A DNA stretch of 64,000 nt from Capillidium heterosporum (taxonomy: Eukaryota > Entomophthoromycota > Entomophthoromycetes > Entomophthorales > Capillidiaceae), in contig WBMQ01000009.1 in assembly GCA_016630905.1 (NCBI GenBank), positions 744,001-808,000 on the forward strand, given 5' to 3'. Both the position numbers and the translations under genes were made by a program. The notes under the pieces were generated by a model, which had not been told where the DNA came from, made no database searches, and saw only the letters and a list, made by a program, of their open reading frames with translations. Of this stretch, positions 24,171 to 34,586 are shown piece after piece (the stretch's first letter is position 1; each line of letters opens with the position of its first letter).

Positions 24171-24792
24171 TTCAGGAGGACTGTTGTTAAACTATTATAA
24201 AGTAGCCTACGATTTAACGATTGTTGATGGGTATATTGACTTTAATCCTTGTTCCGCTTCTAAAGATCGATGCTATAAGTATAATAAAAAATGGAGGATT
24301 TTGCCCTTATACGTCACTTGGCAAATTCTCTCAATTCAGCAAAAATGATTGGATATTTTACCAAATTTATTCCCACAAATCTAATAACCTTTTTCAAAGG
24401 CACTATGTAAAAATAACCTTATATAGTTAAACCTTTGAAGTTTGTTAATCGTAATGTATTAGATGTTATGATTCTCAATTCTTTCTATTCATTCATGTGC
24501 CTTTCATCCTGGGATTTAATAAATAGATTCGCGAGGTTCTTAGGTAACAGAGAGTAAAGGGAATAGGTCTGAAGTTGTTTGGCTGACATTCTTCAAGTTA
24601 GTAGATTTATCGAAGGCTTGCTGGGTGCTATAGCTTTACAACCATTAATACTATTGCACATTGAACTTTTAGATGGGTTTAATTTTTTATCTATAAAACA
24701 TTGTATAATAAAAAAGCATAGATCTAAATATATGCTGTATTTCAGGAATTTGGATAAAGATACAAAGTAAAGCATGTGTTTTATTTAAATAT
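24171..24792. other. Intergenic
   Basis: Upstream of the membrane-protein gene and downstream of the eight-cysteine gene. Short overlapping frames on both strands (24151-24770) show no domain or signal peptide. Confidence 0.45.
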
Positions 24793-25071
24793 TTAAACTT
24801 GTCGGCAGGCCAAGTTGTAGAATCGGTTCTCCTGGATGGTGCAGTTGGTGTCAAGGTAGGTGCAGGTGCAGGATAGAGACTTCTTGTCGGCCGACCAGAC
24901 ACACTTGTTGGGGGCGAAGAAACCGGAGGCGACACCACCGCAGTCCGAGTTGCAGCCGAAGCTCTTGTTGTAGACAAGTCTATCGGTGGACTTCAAGCTG
25001 ACGTTGCATAGGTAGGAGGTGACCTGAGCTACAGAGATTGAAATAAGGAGGAGGGTGGTTTTTCCAAACAT
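24793..25071 (-). CDS. Small secreted eight-cysteine protein, copy A
   Basis: A 92-residue single-exon gene. The signal peptide is MFGKTTLLLISISVAQVTS; the mature part of about 73 residues has eight cysteines, enough for four disulfides. It is a clear relative of 42395-42667: both have LCxVxL after the signal peptide, TDxxL, two cysteines around residue 40, CTCTYLDTNC against CYCTNTGYNC, and end with L(A/S)CR. A TATA box lies at 25111-25120. No known enzyme or structural family was recognised. Its size, cysteine content and isolation resemble fungal secreted effectors, hydrophobin-like proteins or adhesin fragments, but nothing in the sequence decides between these. Confidence 0.75.
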   Translation of the reverse strand: MFGKTTLLLISISVAQVTSYLCNVSLKSTDRLVYNKSFGCNSDCGGVASGFFAPNKCVWSADKKSLSCTCTYLDTNCTIQENRFYNLACRQV

Positions 25072-25110
25072 TTTCTAAAATTTTTTAACCTGAAAAGTAG
25101 TGTTCAGTTT

Positions 25111-25120
25111 CTTTATATAC
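25111..25120 (-). promoter_or_regulatory. TATA box of the eight-cysteine protein, copy A
   Basis: The minus strand reads GTATATAAAG 40-50 bases before the ATG at 25071. Confidence 0.6.
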
Positions 25121-25856
25121 GCAAAGATATGTTGGTTTGTAAGACTAAACTTTGCTAAAGTACCAATTCGTGATACGTAAGCTGGTATAAAGTAAGGTGC
25201 AGCTCTATTATGCCAAAATAGGAATGGACTAGGACATGTTAGAGTTCAAGGAGCCTGATCTAGCACATGGTAATATGTTAAAACCTATTGCTACAGGTCT
25301 AGGTTGGTCTTTGACGTTTCACTTGAGCTATCGGCTGTCGGAAGCTTGAACTTCGACACCTATTTTAACCTTTTAGGCTTACTTTTTGTTCACAGTGGAG
25401 CTATATCCAACTTATAAATCGGAGTTTGCTATATTTTTAGCCAATATGGCAGGTTTAAGTCTTATACTTCTAGATCCCCATTATTTGTTTGCAAATATAG
25501 CTTATACCTCATAAAGGTGGCACTTATAAATAGAGGGCAGTTGGTCCATCCTAAAATAAACCTGTAAAAGGCGCTTTATAGTGGCAGATTGGGAGTTGTT
25601 TTCCCACAAAGTTATAGGTGTAGTCAAGTTGGTACTAGACCATCAGTAAAGAACCAGTGTGGCTAAGATATCCCTCAAGATTCAATATACTTGTTAAGAA
25701 ATATTCAAAGTGACATTTTCAAGCTAAAGACATATTACTAGAACCCTGTACTATATAGCCATAAGACAAAGTGTTTAATGCTAGGGAATACATATTAATC
25801 ATAAGATATAAAATGTTTGACAGCCAAAAAGTAAATACTTTGGATCTATTAGCTTA
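25121..25856. other. Intergenic
   Basis: About 735 bases between two minus-strand genes; no frame, repeat or RNA gene was seen. Confidence 0.45.
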
Positions 25857-26766
25857 GATGTAGTACTCATCACCCATCTCAAGAACAGAGGTAGGATCTT
25901 TCCCATCACTAGCAATATCTTCCTTGAATTCTCCTGCTACGGCTATGTCACTTGAAGTTAAAAAATTGGCATCCAAATGCTTTACGCAATTCATACTGAT
26001 TATATCAAGCTTATAAAATTTATCGTAGACTCTTGTATACTTTTCATCAAATTGCTTTCCCGATGGATCGATGCTCCTCAAGTCAAACGAATAGATACTA
26101 GTGTTGAGTGGCATCTGGTGTTTAAAATTGGGTAATAGTATATATAGTATCTCGGCTATCACACCGCCATGAGTCAAAGCCACAATCCTCTTACCATCTT
26201 CTTTACTATGGGCGACTATAACTCTATGTAACCAGCGTTTAATTCTACTTCTAAAGGCTTCGTCACTTTCACCAGTAGAGTTCAAAATGCTTTGAATGGA
26301 TTCACCTGGTTTCAACATATCTCTTACTTCGTCTATCAACCTCCCAGTAAGTTCGCCAGAATCCTTTACAAAGTTATATAAAGTAAAAATAATAGCTTTA
26401 CCCGTTCACGTAGCGATGGGTCGTAGCTAACCTGAGCTTGATGTATGCTTCTTAATTGCAAATATGGCTCTAAAGTCTTATAGATGGAATTAAATTTATA
26501 CATATAGTTTTTACCTGTTTTGCTCTATCAAGATCCGAACAGTAAATCTCATCAAAAGTAGTGTTGGAAACTTGGTTGTAAAAATTCAATCTCTTGGCTA
26601 ATTTAGTTGCTTGGTTTCGCCCATTTTCATTCAAATTGGTATCTAAAGAACATAAAGTTGAATATCGAATTTACTATGAGGAAAGTTTACTCAGTTGGCC
26701 TTGGAATATCCGAGGTGGTTTATTGGCATCCGTTTCTCCATGTCGTATTAGAATCAACTTTAACAT
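25854..26766 (-). CDS. Histidine phosphatase (phosphoglycerate-mutase-like)
   Basis: Four exons on the minus strand. The first, from ATG 26766, gives MLKLILIRHGETDANKPPR, the RHGE motif that carries the phosphorylated histidine. The second gives NLNENGRNQATKLAKRL and IYCSDLDRAKQ, the third SYDPSLRERDSGELTGRL, and the last VALTHGGVIAEILYILL with the second catalytic histidine (THGG). The junctions use GTAAA donors and TAG or AAG acceptors. About 245 residues, normal for this branch, which includes fructose-bisphosphatases such as TIGAR and acid phosphatases such as yeast Det1. The substrate cannot be told from sequence. The acidic C-terminal tail after about residue 200 is not part of the catalytic core. 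Confidence 0.85.
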
Positions 26767-27007
26767 TTGCTCAAAGCTAAAATGCTCTATAGCTTAAACT
26801 CATTTGATTTTTATCCTTTCCTAAAGATTGTAGTTGTCATATGGCATCTACTACGCAAACAAGTGCTACTCATTAATACTATAGCCAATAGTATGTATTT
26901 ATAAGGCCATATCATCAAGTTTATTGAATATACTACTTTTTTGTCATAAAAGTGATAAAACTTGGTGAAAATATATTTAGCCAAAGAGCATTGTAAACAG
27001 ACTTGTA

Positions 27008-27707
27008 TTATTCGTCAAAGCAATAAGCTGCCCTAGTGTCGGTGTTAGGATTCAAAGGCAGCTTGAGATTCATAGCCATAGTTGATCGTCAAAGAAATGC
27101 TTACGGCTGGATTAGTTCATAGAAGTTGGTTGTTCAGTTACTTGAGTGGTATGTGTTGTATATCAAGTCTGGATGTGCCATATTTCCTACTTAAATACAG
27201 CAGTGATTTCAGTGGTAGTCGGGCATATGGAGAGCAAAATCAAAAGCATATCAGCCATTATAGTTAGTGATTCTAAAGCAATTATCATGTTAACATAGTT
27301 AAAGAATCGCTCAAAGTTATAGTACTCCATCTTGCCATCGAGTTGCTAGGTAGGTTGATGATACAGGCTATTAGTTTGAAAGTGCTTGTTAAATCAAAGT
27401 ATTAAAAGTCTGTACTCCTTCCAGTTTTGGGACAGGTAGGCTTTAAATTGGCAAGTGGTTATATTTCGTGCTTCGTCTAATTGAATTTAAGTAGGTTTAA
27501 TGGGTATAGTGCTTTTGACAGTTTGAATAACCTTCTGAAAGTGAGAAATTTTACTGTTGGCCTCGGCCACTTCAAAAAAACACGTATCACTCTAATGTTG
27601 CAACACTCCCTGTAAAAAATCTTGCTGTTCACTACATAGTAACACAGGTATAGTTCATATACAAATAAATCCGCTGGATAATAGTCTAATATTACCTTGA
27701 AGAACAT
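27008..27707 (-). CDS. Candidate multi-exon gene, unrecognised
   Basis: From ATG 27707 the minus strand codes MFFKVILDYYPADLFVYELY, and a GTAGTG...CATTAG intron would join this to SDTCFFEVAEANSKISHFQK. Further open pieces with plausible short introns continue to SNSMARWSTITLSDSL and then MAMNLKLPLNPNTDTRAAY, ending at a TAA at 27010-27008. The pieces look protein-like, but not every splice phase could be settled and no family was recognised. It may be a real gene with five or six small exons or the remains of one. It lies divergent from the PEX1-like gene. Confidence 0.3.
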
Positions 27708-28050
27708 CGCTGGTTGAGTTAATTTTTAGTGACGAAATTAAACCAAGTTAACTTAATTTGCAAAAGCATAAAACTCATTTGTAATATTAATCTATCCTTT
27801 ATAAAAATAAACACTAAAAAAAGTATGCCATCTGGTTCTCTTGTTGAAATAATAGGCAGTTTCTCTGAGTAAACCTCTTAGCAAAGATTTGAAAGTCTTG
27901 GAGCTTTTTATAAGTCTTTCTATAAAATATTTGAAATTCTAACTTTACCTGAAAAATAGAGTCAGCAGTTCAAAAATGACAAAGCCATAATTTTAATCAA
28001 TTTGATCTCAAACCATCTTTTCGATCAACAACGAACTTAGAACTAGAAGG
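27708..28050. other. Divergent intergenic region
   Basis: AT-rich stretch of 343 bases between the candidate gene at 27.0-27.7 kb and the PEX1-like gene; no clear motif was seen. Confidence 0.5.
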
Positions 28051-30442
28051 ATGCAGGGTATCACCATACCAACTACTCAACTTGAATACTATACCAATGG
28101 GATAGACGATCCGAAAAACGAATTCAATCTATGTTTTAATAAAGATTATCACAAAGGAAATTACTACGTTAACATTAGGTTCGGTGACTGCATTTTAAAC
28201 TTGAAAGTTAAATTCAACAGCGGTCTAGTCGATAATTGCTACTATCTGCATGATTGCCATAGAGCAGTTCTTAGCCATCTGGAAGACGTTAGATTGGACT
28301 TTTTTCTCGTTGAAGATAAAGGTAAGAGAAGTGCAAAATTTATTTATTTTAATTTTATATGTAGGATTGAAGCTTGCTTCAAAAATAACTTTGGTACCTA
28401 TATTTAACCATCAAAGCGAAAGAGAACAAGTCAACTTGCTATCTTCAATTTTAATAGAGAAATTGTATGAGCAGTATGATATAGTAAAGTGTTTTTCTTT
28501 TATAGTAATCTTATTTTTCATCATAGATTATCAACAAGCAGCTGTTACAAGTAAATTACAATAACATAGTATACACTTTCCAAATAATGAGTATAAATTC
28601 CAATAAACAAGAAGACTTCGCCGAGTTGTATAAGTTAACTTCAAGCTGTATAGTTAAATTTGAAGTCTACAAAAGTAAAACTTTTCAGGCTATTCGAGGC
28701 CAACAAAATGCTTATTCTATACAGCTTTTTGAACTCGAATTTAACAAATTGAAGGCGATATTAAGTAAGGGTATATATCTATGTAATTCGTTAACAAGTC
28801 TTTGCTAGGTCATTATCTAAGCGTTCCTAATTCCGAACTAATACCTAAATTTATTGGGTTGATTGGTCCTGAAGGCTGTGGTAAATCAACTTTGCTAAAG
28901 TAAGCTACTTTGAGTACTACTATGTTTAATTTTTATATTAGAGCAGTATTTAATAGCTTAAAACAAACGACTGACTTTGTAGAAGTGGACTTTGACGCAA
29001 CTTTACTGCTAATAAACCCCACCTATAAACTTGTAAACTTGCCGAAAGGTGCAATAGTAACGATTTCAAACTTGGATCGAATATTAAAGCTAGACGATCA
29101 AGATGCAAAATTAGAGATTATCGACAAATTGATAGAGTTCACGCAGCTTTCCATTAATCTTGATGGGTACATCATATTGAAAGCCGAGAAAGTTGAGCTG
29201 CTACCGACTAAGCTAGCTAAAGATATTAAATATACAATCAGCTTGAAGTTACTTAACCGCAGTCAAAGGTTGGAATTACTGGAGTACTTTCTCACGAATG
29301 AGGATATCAATCCTGTCAACAGCATTGAAATAGATAAATTATTAGATAGTACCAACTCGTTTACACCTTTGCAGCTGAAGAAATATATCGACAAGTATAT
29401 TTTGGAGCTGAAGTTTAAGGATCCAATCGTTGATAGCAGCAGCACTAGCAGCAAAGGAACTGAAATTGTAGCGGAGTTAGTAGGTAGAAGGAACGTGTTG
29501 AAGCTTTTGAACCGTTGTTTAAATTTATTAAAATTGGATTCCATCGCCCAAACAAACCCTTTGAATTTGAAACCTCCCTCCGGTATCCTGTTAATTGGTC
29601 CAAGTGGTTGCGGTAAAACTTTTGTCGTCGATTGGTTTAAAGATCGGTTACGAAGACCTTGCTTCTATATCCAATGGTAAGAATTTTTGTACATCTACAT
29701 TGGCTTATATCCTATATTATATAGCTCAAGCTTGTTTGTCGATACTTTTGGTGGCACAGAACTCAAACTGCGGGAGCTATTCCAACAGGCTCAGGACTTG
29801 GCTCCCTCGCTCATTGTATTTGAAAATATCGATGTTATCGGTTTAAATAGAAGTAAGTGATTTATTTGGCCCATGGTGTTTACAATAAATGCTTAGATGA
29901 TGATGATGACGGTCTAGGTGACCTTATGCAGCGCATAGTTACCACTTTACTCAACCTTCTCGACGGTGTAACTTCCCGCCAGGACGTTCTAGTTTTAGCT
30001 ACCACAAACCGTCCTAATAAATTAGATTTAGCTCTTAAGAGACCAGGTAACCCATTTGATTTAAAGCATGAAAGCTTATAATTGCTTTTAGGGCGTTTCG
30101 ATCATATAGTTTTAGTAGATCTACCCGATTATGAAGATAGATCCCACCTTATAAAGTTTATGGTAGAAAAATATCCAACTAATACGTTTGATTTAAACCC
30201 AGACGATATTGAGGCTTTAACAGAACTTTCTGTTGGTTTATCACCAGCTGATATTCAACTCTGGTTAAGGTAACATTTATAAAATAGACAATATATTTAT
30301 AGACATTATATATAGGGATACCGTACTGGAATATATCGAGAACCTACCCATCAAATTTATTCAGCTAGAGAGTTCTATTGGATTGATCAGACCTTCCGTC
30401 CAACTTGACGAGTATGAAAGTTTCGAGGAATATAGAAATTAA
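28051..30442 (+). CDS. PEX1: Two-domain AAA ATPase, probably peroxisomal Pex1
   Basis: About ten exons with introns of 40-60 bases give roughly 650 residues. The N-terminal part (28051-28790) resembles the double-psi N-domain of Pex1/VCP proteins. The first AAA domain has Walker A GPEGCGKST and a degenerate Walker B (AIVTISNLDRIL). The second has Walker A GPSGCGKTF, Walker B-like LIVFENIDVIG, LLDGVTSRQDVLVLATTNRP and the RPGRFDH arginine fingers. The end EYIENLP ... RPSVQLDEYESFEEY matches the Pex1/VCP C-terminal helix. Pex1 works with Pex6 to pull the receptor Pex5 out of the peroxisome membrane. The protein is much shorter than yeast Pex1 (1,043 residues), and the second Walker B lacks the usual DE pair. 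Afg2/VCP-type ATPases remain alternatives. Confidence 0.6.
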
Positions 30443-30561
30443 CAGAGATAATAAAGTAAACTATAAACTTTAAATTTGTTTTAAGCGATCATTAAACTAC
30501 TAGGTATTTTACAAAAACACAAAAATATCTATTTATTCCAAAACTACGTATAAAGGTAGAG

Positions 30562-32394
30562 TTAAGGTCTGAATATACGTGGGTCAGTATTATCAAGCTT
30601 ATCCAACTTGACACTAGGAGAATCAATATCCTTCAAAATAACTTGGAACTGGTCGCCACCGAGGGGACGAAGTTGCAGCTCAGAAGCAGGTGCACTCAAC
30701 AGCAACCCAGGCTGGTCATTGGATGCAGCTGGGATCTCGATAGCCAAGTTGTTGTTCTTCAACTTGTAGATCTTGGCCTTTTCAGTATGAACGTTGAATC
30801 GGATTGGCTCTCCATTCCTCTGGAAGTTGCAGACACCTGCCGGGCAACTTATGGGAGAACATCTAGATCCTTTACAGCCAATCGGACATAGTGCCCCTGG
30901 GCACTCTACTGGACAGTTGGGGCCCGGGCAGATGATAGGACAGTCAATTCCTGGGCACAGCTTCTTGCAGTCAACACCTGGGCATGTGGCAAAGCACTTG
31001 GGGCCTGGGCAAGTATAAGGACATTTCTCCCCGGGACACTGCGCTACCTGCTTGGGGCAGTAGGGTGAAGTTAAACCAAAGGGACAAGGCAACTTGCAAT
31101 TATAACTACCAGGCTCACAGTGGGTTCCACAGAAGGGGTCGCCGGTTGGGCAGGGATAAGGGCATCCAGGTGTACCAGGTCGACAGGTAGGACACCCTGG
31201 GATCTCAGGCTGGCAGACTGGGCAATTTAAACTTCCCAGTTGGCAGGGGAAGGGGCACCCTTTGCTACCGGGTGTGCAAGGGTATGGACAACCTTTCTGA
31301 CCAGGTATGCAATAGGCACATCCAAGTTGGCCTGGTGTGCATATAGGACAGCCTGGGGACCCAGGTGGGCAGGGTGGGCATCCAGGTTTACCAGGAGGGC
31401 AAGGTAGGCAGTCAGGATAGGCTGGGTAACCAGGTTTGCAGATGGTGTCACAGCTGGGATACCCTTTAGGACATACATCACAGCCTTTCGTGTTGGGGAA
31501 GCACTTGAAGGCGCAGTTTGCTTCGCCAGGGTAGCAGGTCAGTGGGCAGTCTCCAATACCCGGGTAGCAAGGAACATCGCAACCGGGGAAGCCAGGGAAG
31601 CAAGGTAACTTGCATCCAGCTGAACCAGGTATACAAGGGATCTTACAACCAGCGTCACCGGGGATACAGGGGATAGGGCAGTCAGGCATGCCTGGGTAGC
31701 AAGGGAGTGGGCAGTTGGCAGAACCGGGTCGGCAAGGGAGTGGGCAGTTCTTGCTACCGGGTACACAGGGGATGGGACAGTTCAACGACCCTGGCTCACA
31801 GGGGAACTGGCAGCCAGGATCGGTTTCGTCCAAGCACGGGAAAGGATTTTTACAGTTGGGAAAGGTGCCACCAAGGCAGCACCCGTTGATATCTTTACCG
31901 TAGCAACAGTTGGTCGATCCTGACGAGCAGAAGGCGTTGGGTAGCCCACCAAACAGTGCACTGAGTTGTAGAGGTACAATGCCAAATGATCTCGAAGCAG
32001 CATCTCCCTTCCCGTAACCGCCCTTGAATTCAAATGGTAGGACTCCGTAGTTGACACCGACTTTGAAAGTCTCAACTGTGACATTTGATTGAACCACTGG
32101 TTCCTCAATTTTTTTCCCTTTGTTTCCCTTCTTCACACCTTTCAACGGAGAGAGCTTTCCAGCCTTGTCATCCGGCAATACCTTGGGGATCAGTGGGAAG
32201 TGCTTGTCACGTTTTCCACTCTTGTCAGCTGGCTCCGATATAGGATTCGATGGAATGTTTTTTTCAGCCTTGTCGTGCCTTCCTCCCTTTTCAGCTGGTT
32301 CTGTCTTGGGCGTCTTCTTCCCACCAAAGCCGAACGAAACTACGGCATCCAGGCCTAGCAGTAGTAGTAAAAGTTGGTTATGTTTTAGTTGCAT
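30562..32394 (-). CDS. Large secreted Cys-Pro-Gly repeat protein
   Basis: A single open frame of 610 codons with signal peptide MQLKHNQLLLLLLGLDAVVS. Residues about 20-110 are Lys/Pro-rich and polar. From about 165 to 530 the protein is a run of short cysteine repeats: first about a dozen units of the type PCxPGxxxCPx (PCVPGSKNCPL, PCRPGSANCPL, PCYPGMPDCPI), then PPGKPGCPP-type units, and finally shorter CPGxxCPxxCPG units near 460-520. Each unit has two cysteines. The last 80 residues are a non-repetitive, Cys-poor domain ending DNTDPRIFRP. Nothing I know has this exact make-up; Cys-rich cell-wall, egg-shell or byssus-like structural proteins are the nearest comparison. The intact frame through such a repeat suggests selection. 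Confidence 0.8.
   Translation of the reverse strand: MQLKHNQLLLLLLGLDAVVSFGFGGKKTPKTEPAEKGGRHDKAEKNIPSNPISEPADKSGKRDKHFPLIPKVLPDDKAGKLSPLKGVKKGNKGKKIEEPVVQSNVTVETFKVGVNYGVLPFEFKGGYGKGDAASRSFGIVPLQLSALFGGLPNAFCSSGSTNCCYGKDINGCCLGGTFPNCKNPFPCLDETDPGCQFPCEPGSLNCPIPCVPGSKNCPLPCRPGSANCPLPCYPGMPDCPIPCIPGDAGCKIPCIPGSAGCKLPCFPGFPGCDVPCYPGIGDCPLTCYPGEANCAFKCFPNTKGCDVCPKGYPSCDTICKPGYPAYPDCLPCPPGKPGCPPCPPGSPGCPICTPGQLGCAYCIPGQKGCPYPCTPGSKGCPFPCQLGSLNCPVCQPEIPGCPTCRPGTPGCPYPCPTGDPFCGTHCEPGSYNCKLPCPFGLTSPYCPKQVAQCPGEKCPYTCPGPKCFATCPGVDCKKLCPGIDCPIICPGPNCPVECPGALCPIGCKGSRCSPISCPAGVCNFQRNGEPIRFNVHTEKAKIYKLKNNNLAIEIPAASNDQPGLLLSAPASELQLRPLGGDQFQVILKDIDSPSVKLDKLDNTDPRIFRP
30840..31900 (-). repeat. Coding tandem repeats of Cys-Pro-Gly units
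   Basis: The DNA behind residues about 165-520 of the secreted repeat protein consists of 33- to 39-base units that code for CxPGxxxCPxP. Units differ at the variable positions, so this is a diversified repeat rather than a pure minisatellite. Confidence 0.7.
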
Positions 32395-33268
32395 TTATAG
32401 GTGAATAGATCTTTTGTATCCCTCTATGTCGTTATGTACACTGTAATTTTGTATTTTCAATTGGACTTTACCAGAAGTCACCGCTTTCCCTAAACTGTAA
32501 AAATAGATGTTATCACCAACTCGACAACTTCCTATACGAATACTCTATTAGAGATGATGACCAAGTTAAAATCTGACTATTAAACTTAAACGCATCAACA
32601 TATGTTGAGTTTGTTTTATTGTTATGAGCTGCTTATCATCAAAGTTATCATTAGATGATTTACATTAGATTCAACTCATTTTTTCACCTTGAAAAGAAAC
32701 TAGATTGGCTTGAAAATTATTCCTATACTATAATAAAAGAATTGTAACCAGTAAAATCATATGTTTATTTATAGCAATTCTACCACACTGGAATTAATTA
32801 TATCGAATTTAAAATCGTAGGTTGTCTACTTGGCTACCTAAGACTTGGATCAATTCCCACCTTGATCCTTCTTCAGTTGAAATGGCTTTCTTCATCAACC
32901 AGCAAGGCGTTTCAAAAATCGATAGCTTTGATCATTAATTCTACTAAGAAAAACTCATGCTTGAAAAGGACATTTACTTTACTATACAGCCATGTACTAC
33001 ACAGTAGTGCTTTTAAGCTGCATTGTTGGATAGTGTATATTGATTTTGTTATACATTTGTATGGATATCTATCAACCATACTCACAAAATAGCAAGGCAA
33101 AAGTTGGTTTTAGGATTATTATTGAAATAAATTTCTTATTAAATGTAACTTTATATAGAGGCGTATTAATATAAAATACTTGAAAGGATGCTAAGGCATA
33201 TAGCTAACATATATAGCTTGTTTATTTGTAAAATAACCTTTAATGAATGACTTAAATAGACCTCTCCA
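32395..33268. other. Intergenic
   Basis: Upstream of the repeat-protein gene and downstream of the next minus-strand gene. Frames at 32862-33100 on both strands show no domain. No TATA box as clear as those of the smaller secreted genes was found. Confidence 0.45.
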
Positions 33269-33517
33269 TCAGCGTTTCTTTGGCTTCCCATCTTTTCCAT
33301 CCTTACCATCCTTTCCACCATTATCGTTCTTCCCCTTTTCCTTGGGTGGATTCAATACATAGCCTTTAGGTTTGACTGGGGGACATTTACCAGTGACATC
33401 TATGGTCTGTGTCTTGGTGACCACCTCGACTTCGGTTGAGGTAACGGTAACGCACTTCAAAGTTAGGACTTGGGTTTGGTACAGTAGGGCAGGTAAAAGT
33501 AGTTTATAGTACAGCAT
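33269..33517 (-). CDS. Small secreted protein of the two-cysteine family, Lys/Asp-rich tail
   Basis: An 82-residue single-exon gene. After the signal peptide (MLYYKLLLPALLYQTQVLT) comes LKCVTVTSTEVEVVTKTQ and DVTGKC, two cysteines 22 residues apart around a Thr/Val-rich strand. Two plus-strand genes nearby (34410 and 35645) share this core. The tail is a repetitive Lys/Gly/Asp stretch (GGKDGKDGKDGKPKKR) that the relatives lack. Function unknown; a short secreted or wall-bound peptide is the most that can be said. Confidence 0.65.
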   Translation of the reverse strand: MLYYKLLLPALLYQTQVLTLKCVTVTSTEVEVVTKTQTIDVTGKCPPVKPKGYVLNPPKEKGKNDNGGKDGKDGKDGKPKKR

Positions 33518-34409
33518 CTTTGTATAAAGTAAGAAAAAAGTATAACTTTTAGTTCAAGTTCAAAAAGTTGGTTTAGGTACTTGTTACTCTTGGAATGATA
33601 ACTGGTAGTTTGGTGTAAATCTCAGATATTATAAACTTCCTAATTGTTGTAGCTCATAGGTGATCGTTAAAATTTTAATATGAGGATTTGATAGTTGGTG
33701 ATCCGACTTATTTGAGGCAATGATGAGTTATGGTTTAAATAAATTTTTAGAGTTTGTTTGGGATGTTTTCCGTTAAATTGATTGAAGAGCCATCGAACCT
33801 TTAGCTTTTGGCTCAACTTCATAACATATTTCTGTAGGAAATAATAAATATTATTGACATATTTCTTTATTATATGGCTACAGTTATTTCTAACACTATG
33901 ATATATGAAGTTTTTTTGGAGGTTATCGTTAGTAGTTAAAATCAGCTAAAACGTATTGAACATGCTCTACATTTGAATTAAATTGTCTTATACTATGATC
34001 TATATGACTTTATACTTTGATATATTACATAAAAGTCATTCTCAGAATGCTGAAATAGTATTTTCGTTTATTTGTAATGTATATATTTTATTATTCCTTT
34101 GAATTTCGAACTCGGCAATTAGCTTGAAATTTTGGCGCAGATATGCCCGATTTAGGATATATTGGAATGTCCAGTTTTAACAGTTTTACTTCAAATTTCG
34201 GGGAATAGCCTTAGGCAACCAACTGAATCGAAGGACATGTACCTTGGTAATCCGAATAGACACAGTATCGGTACATCAAAATTTTGAGATGCAAATCGAT
34301 GCAAACCCACCTAACTTTCAAATACTACTCTACATAACAAAGCTTATATAAGTACTGACTGCTTCAACATGCCGGTATTCTCATTTTCTGATAGATAACT
34401 AATATTAAA
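33518..34409. other. Divergent intergenic region
   Basis: AT-rich spacer between two members of the two-cysteine family. TTATATAAGTA at about 34345-34355 is a probable TATA box for the gene at 34410. Confidence 0.45.
34345..34355 (+). promoter_or_regulatory. TATA box of the two-cysteine protein at 34410
   Basis: TTATATAAGTA lies about 60 bases before the ATG. The copy at 35645 has an equivalent TATATAAAAG 50 bases before its ATG. Confidence 0.55.
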
Positions 34410-34586
34410 ATGAAATTATATATCTTAACTTTAATAGCTACCATCGCATCCGTCTCAGCATTGAAATGTTCCACCGAAACTGAGTATGTTACTCGAACCG
34501 TTGCCACAACTGATGTAACTGTTACCGTCACCCAAGAATGTTCGACTAAATACACCTACCCCAAGTTCACTCAGTACTATCCCTAA
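34410..34586 (+). CDS. Small secreted protein of the two-cysteine family
   Basis: A 58-residue single-exon gene, below the usual ORF length cut-off. The signal peptide MKLYILTLIATIASVSA is followed by LKCSTETEYVTRTVATTDVT, then VTVTQEC and a short Tyr/Pro-rich end (PKFTQYYP). The two cysteines are 23 residues apart. The copy at 35645 shares nearly all of the core (STSTEYITRTVATSEVT) and the gene at 33269-33517 has a diverged version. The alternating Thr/Val pattern suggests a beta strand or hairpin closed by one disulfide. Function unknown. Confidence 0.7.
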   Translation: MKLYILTLIATIASVSALKCSTETEYVTRTVATTDVTVTVTQECSTKYTYPKFTQYYP

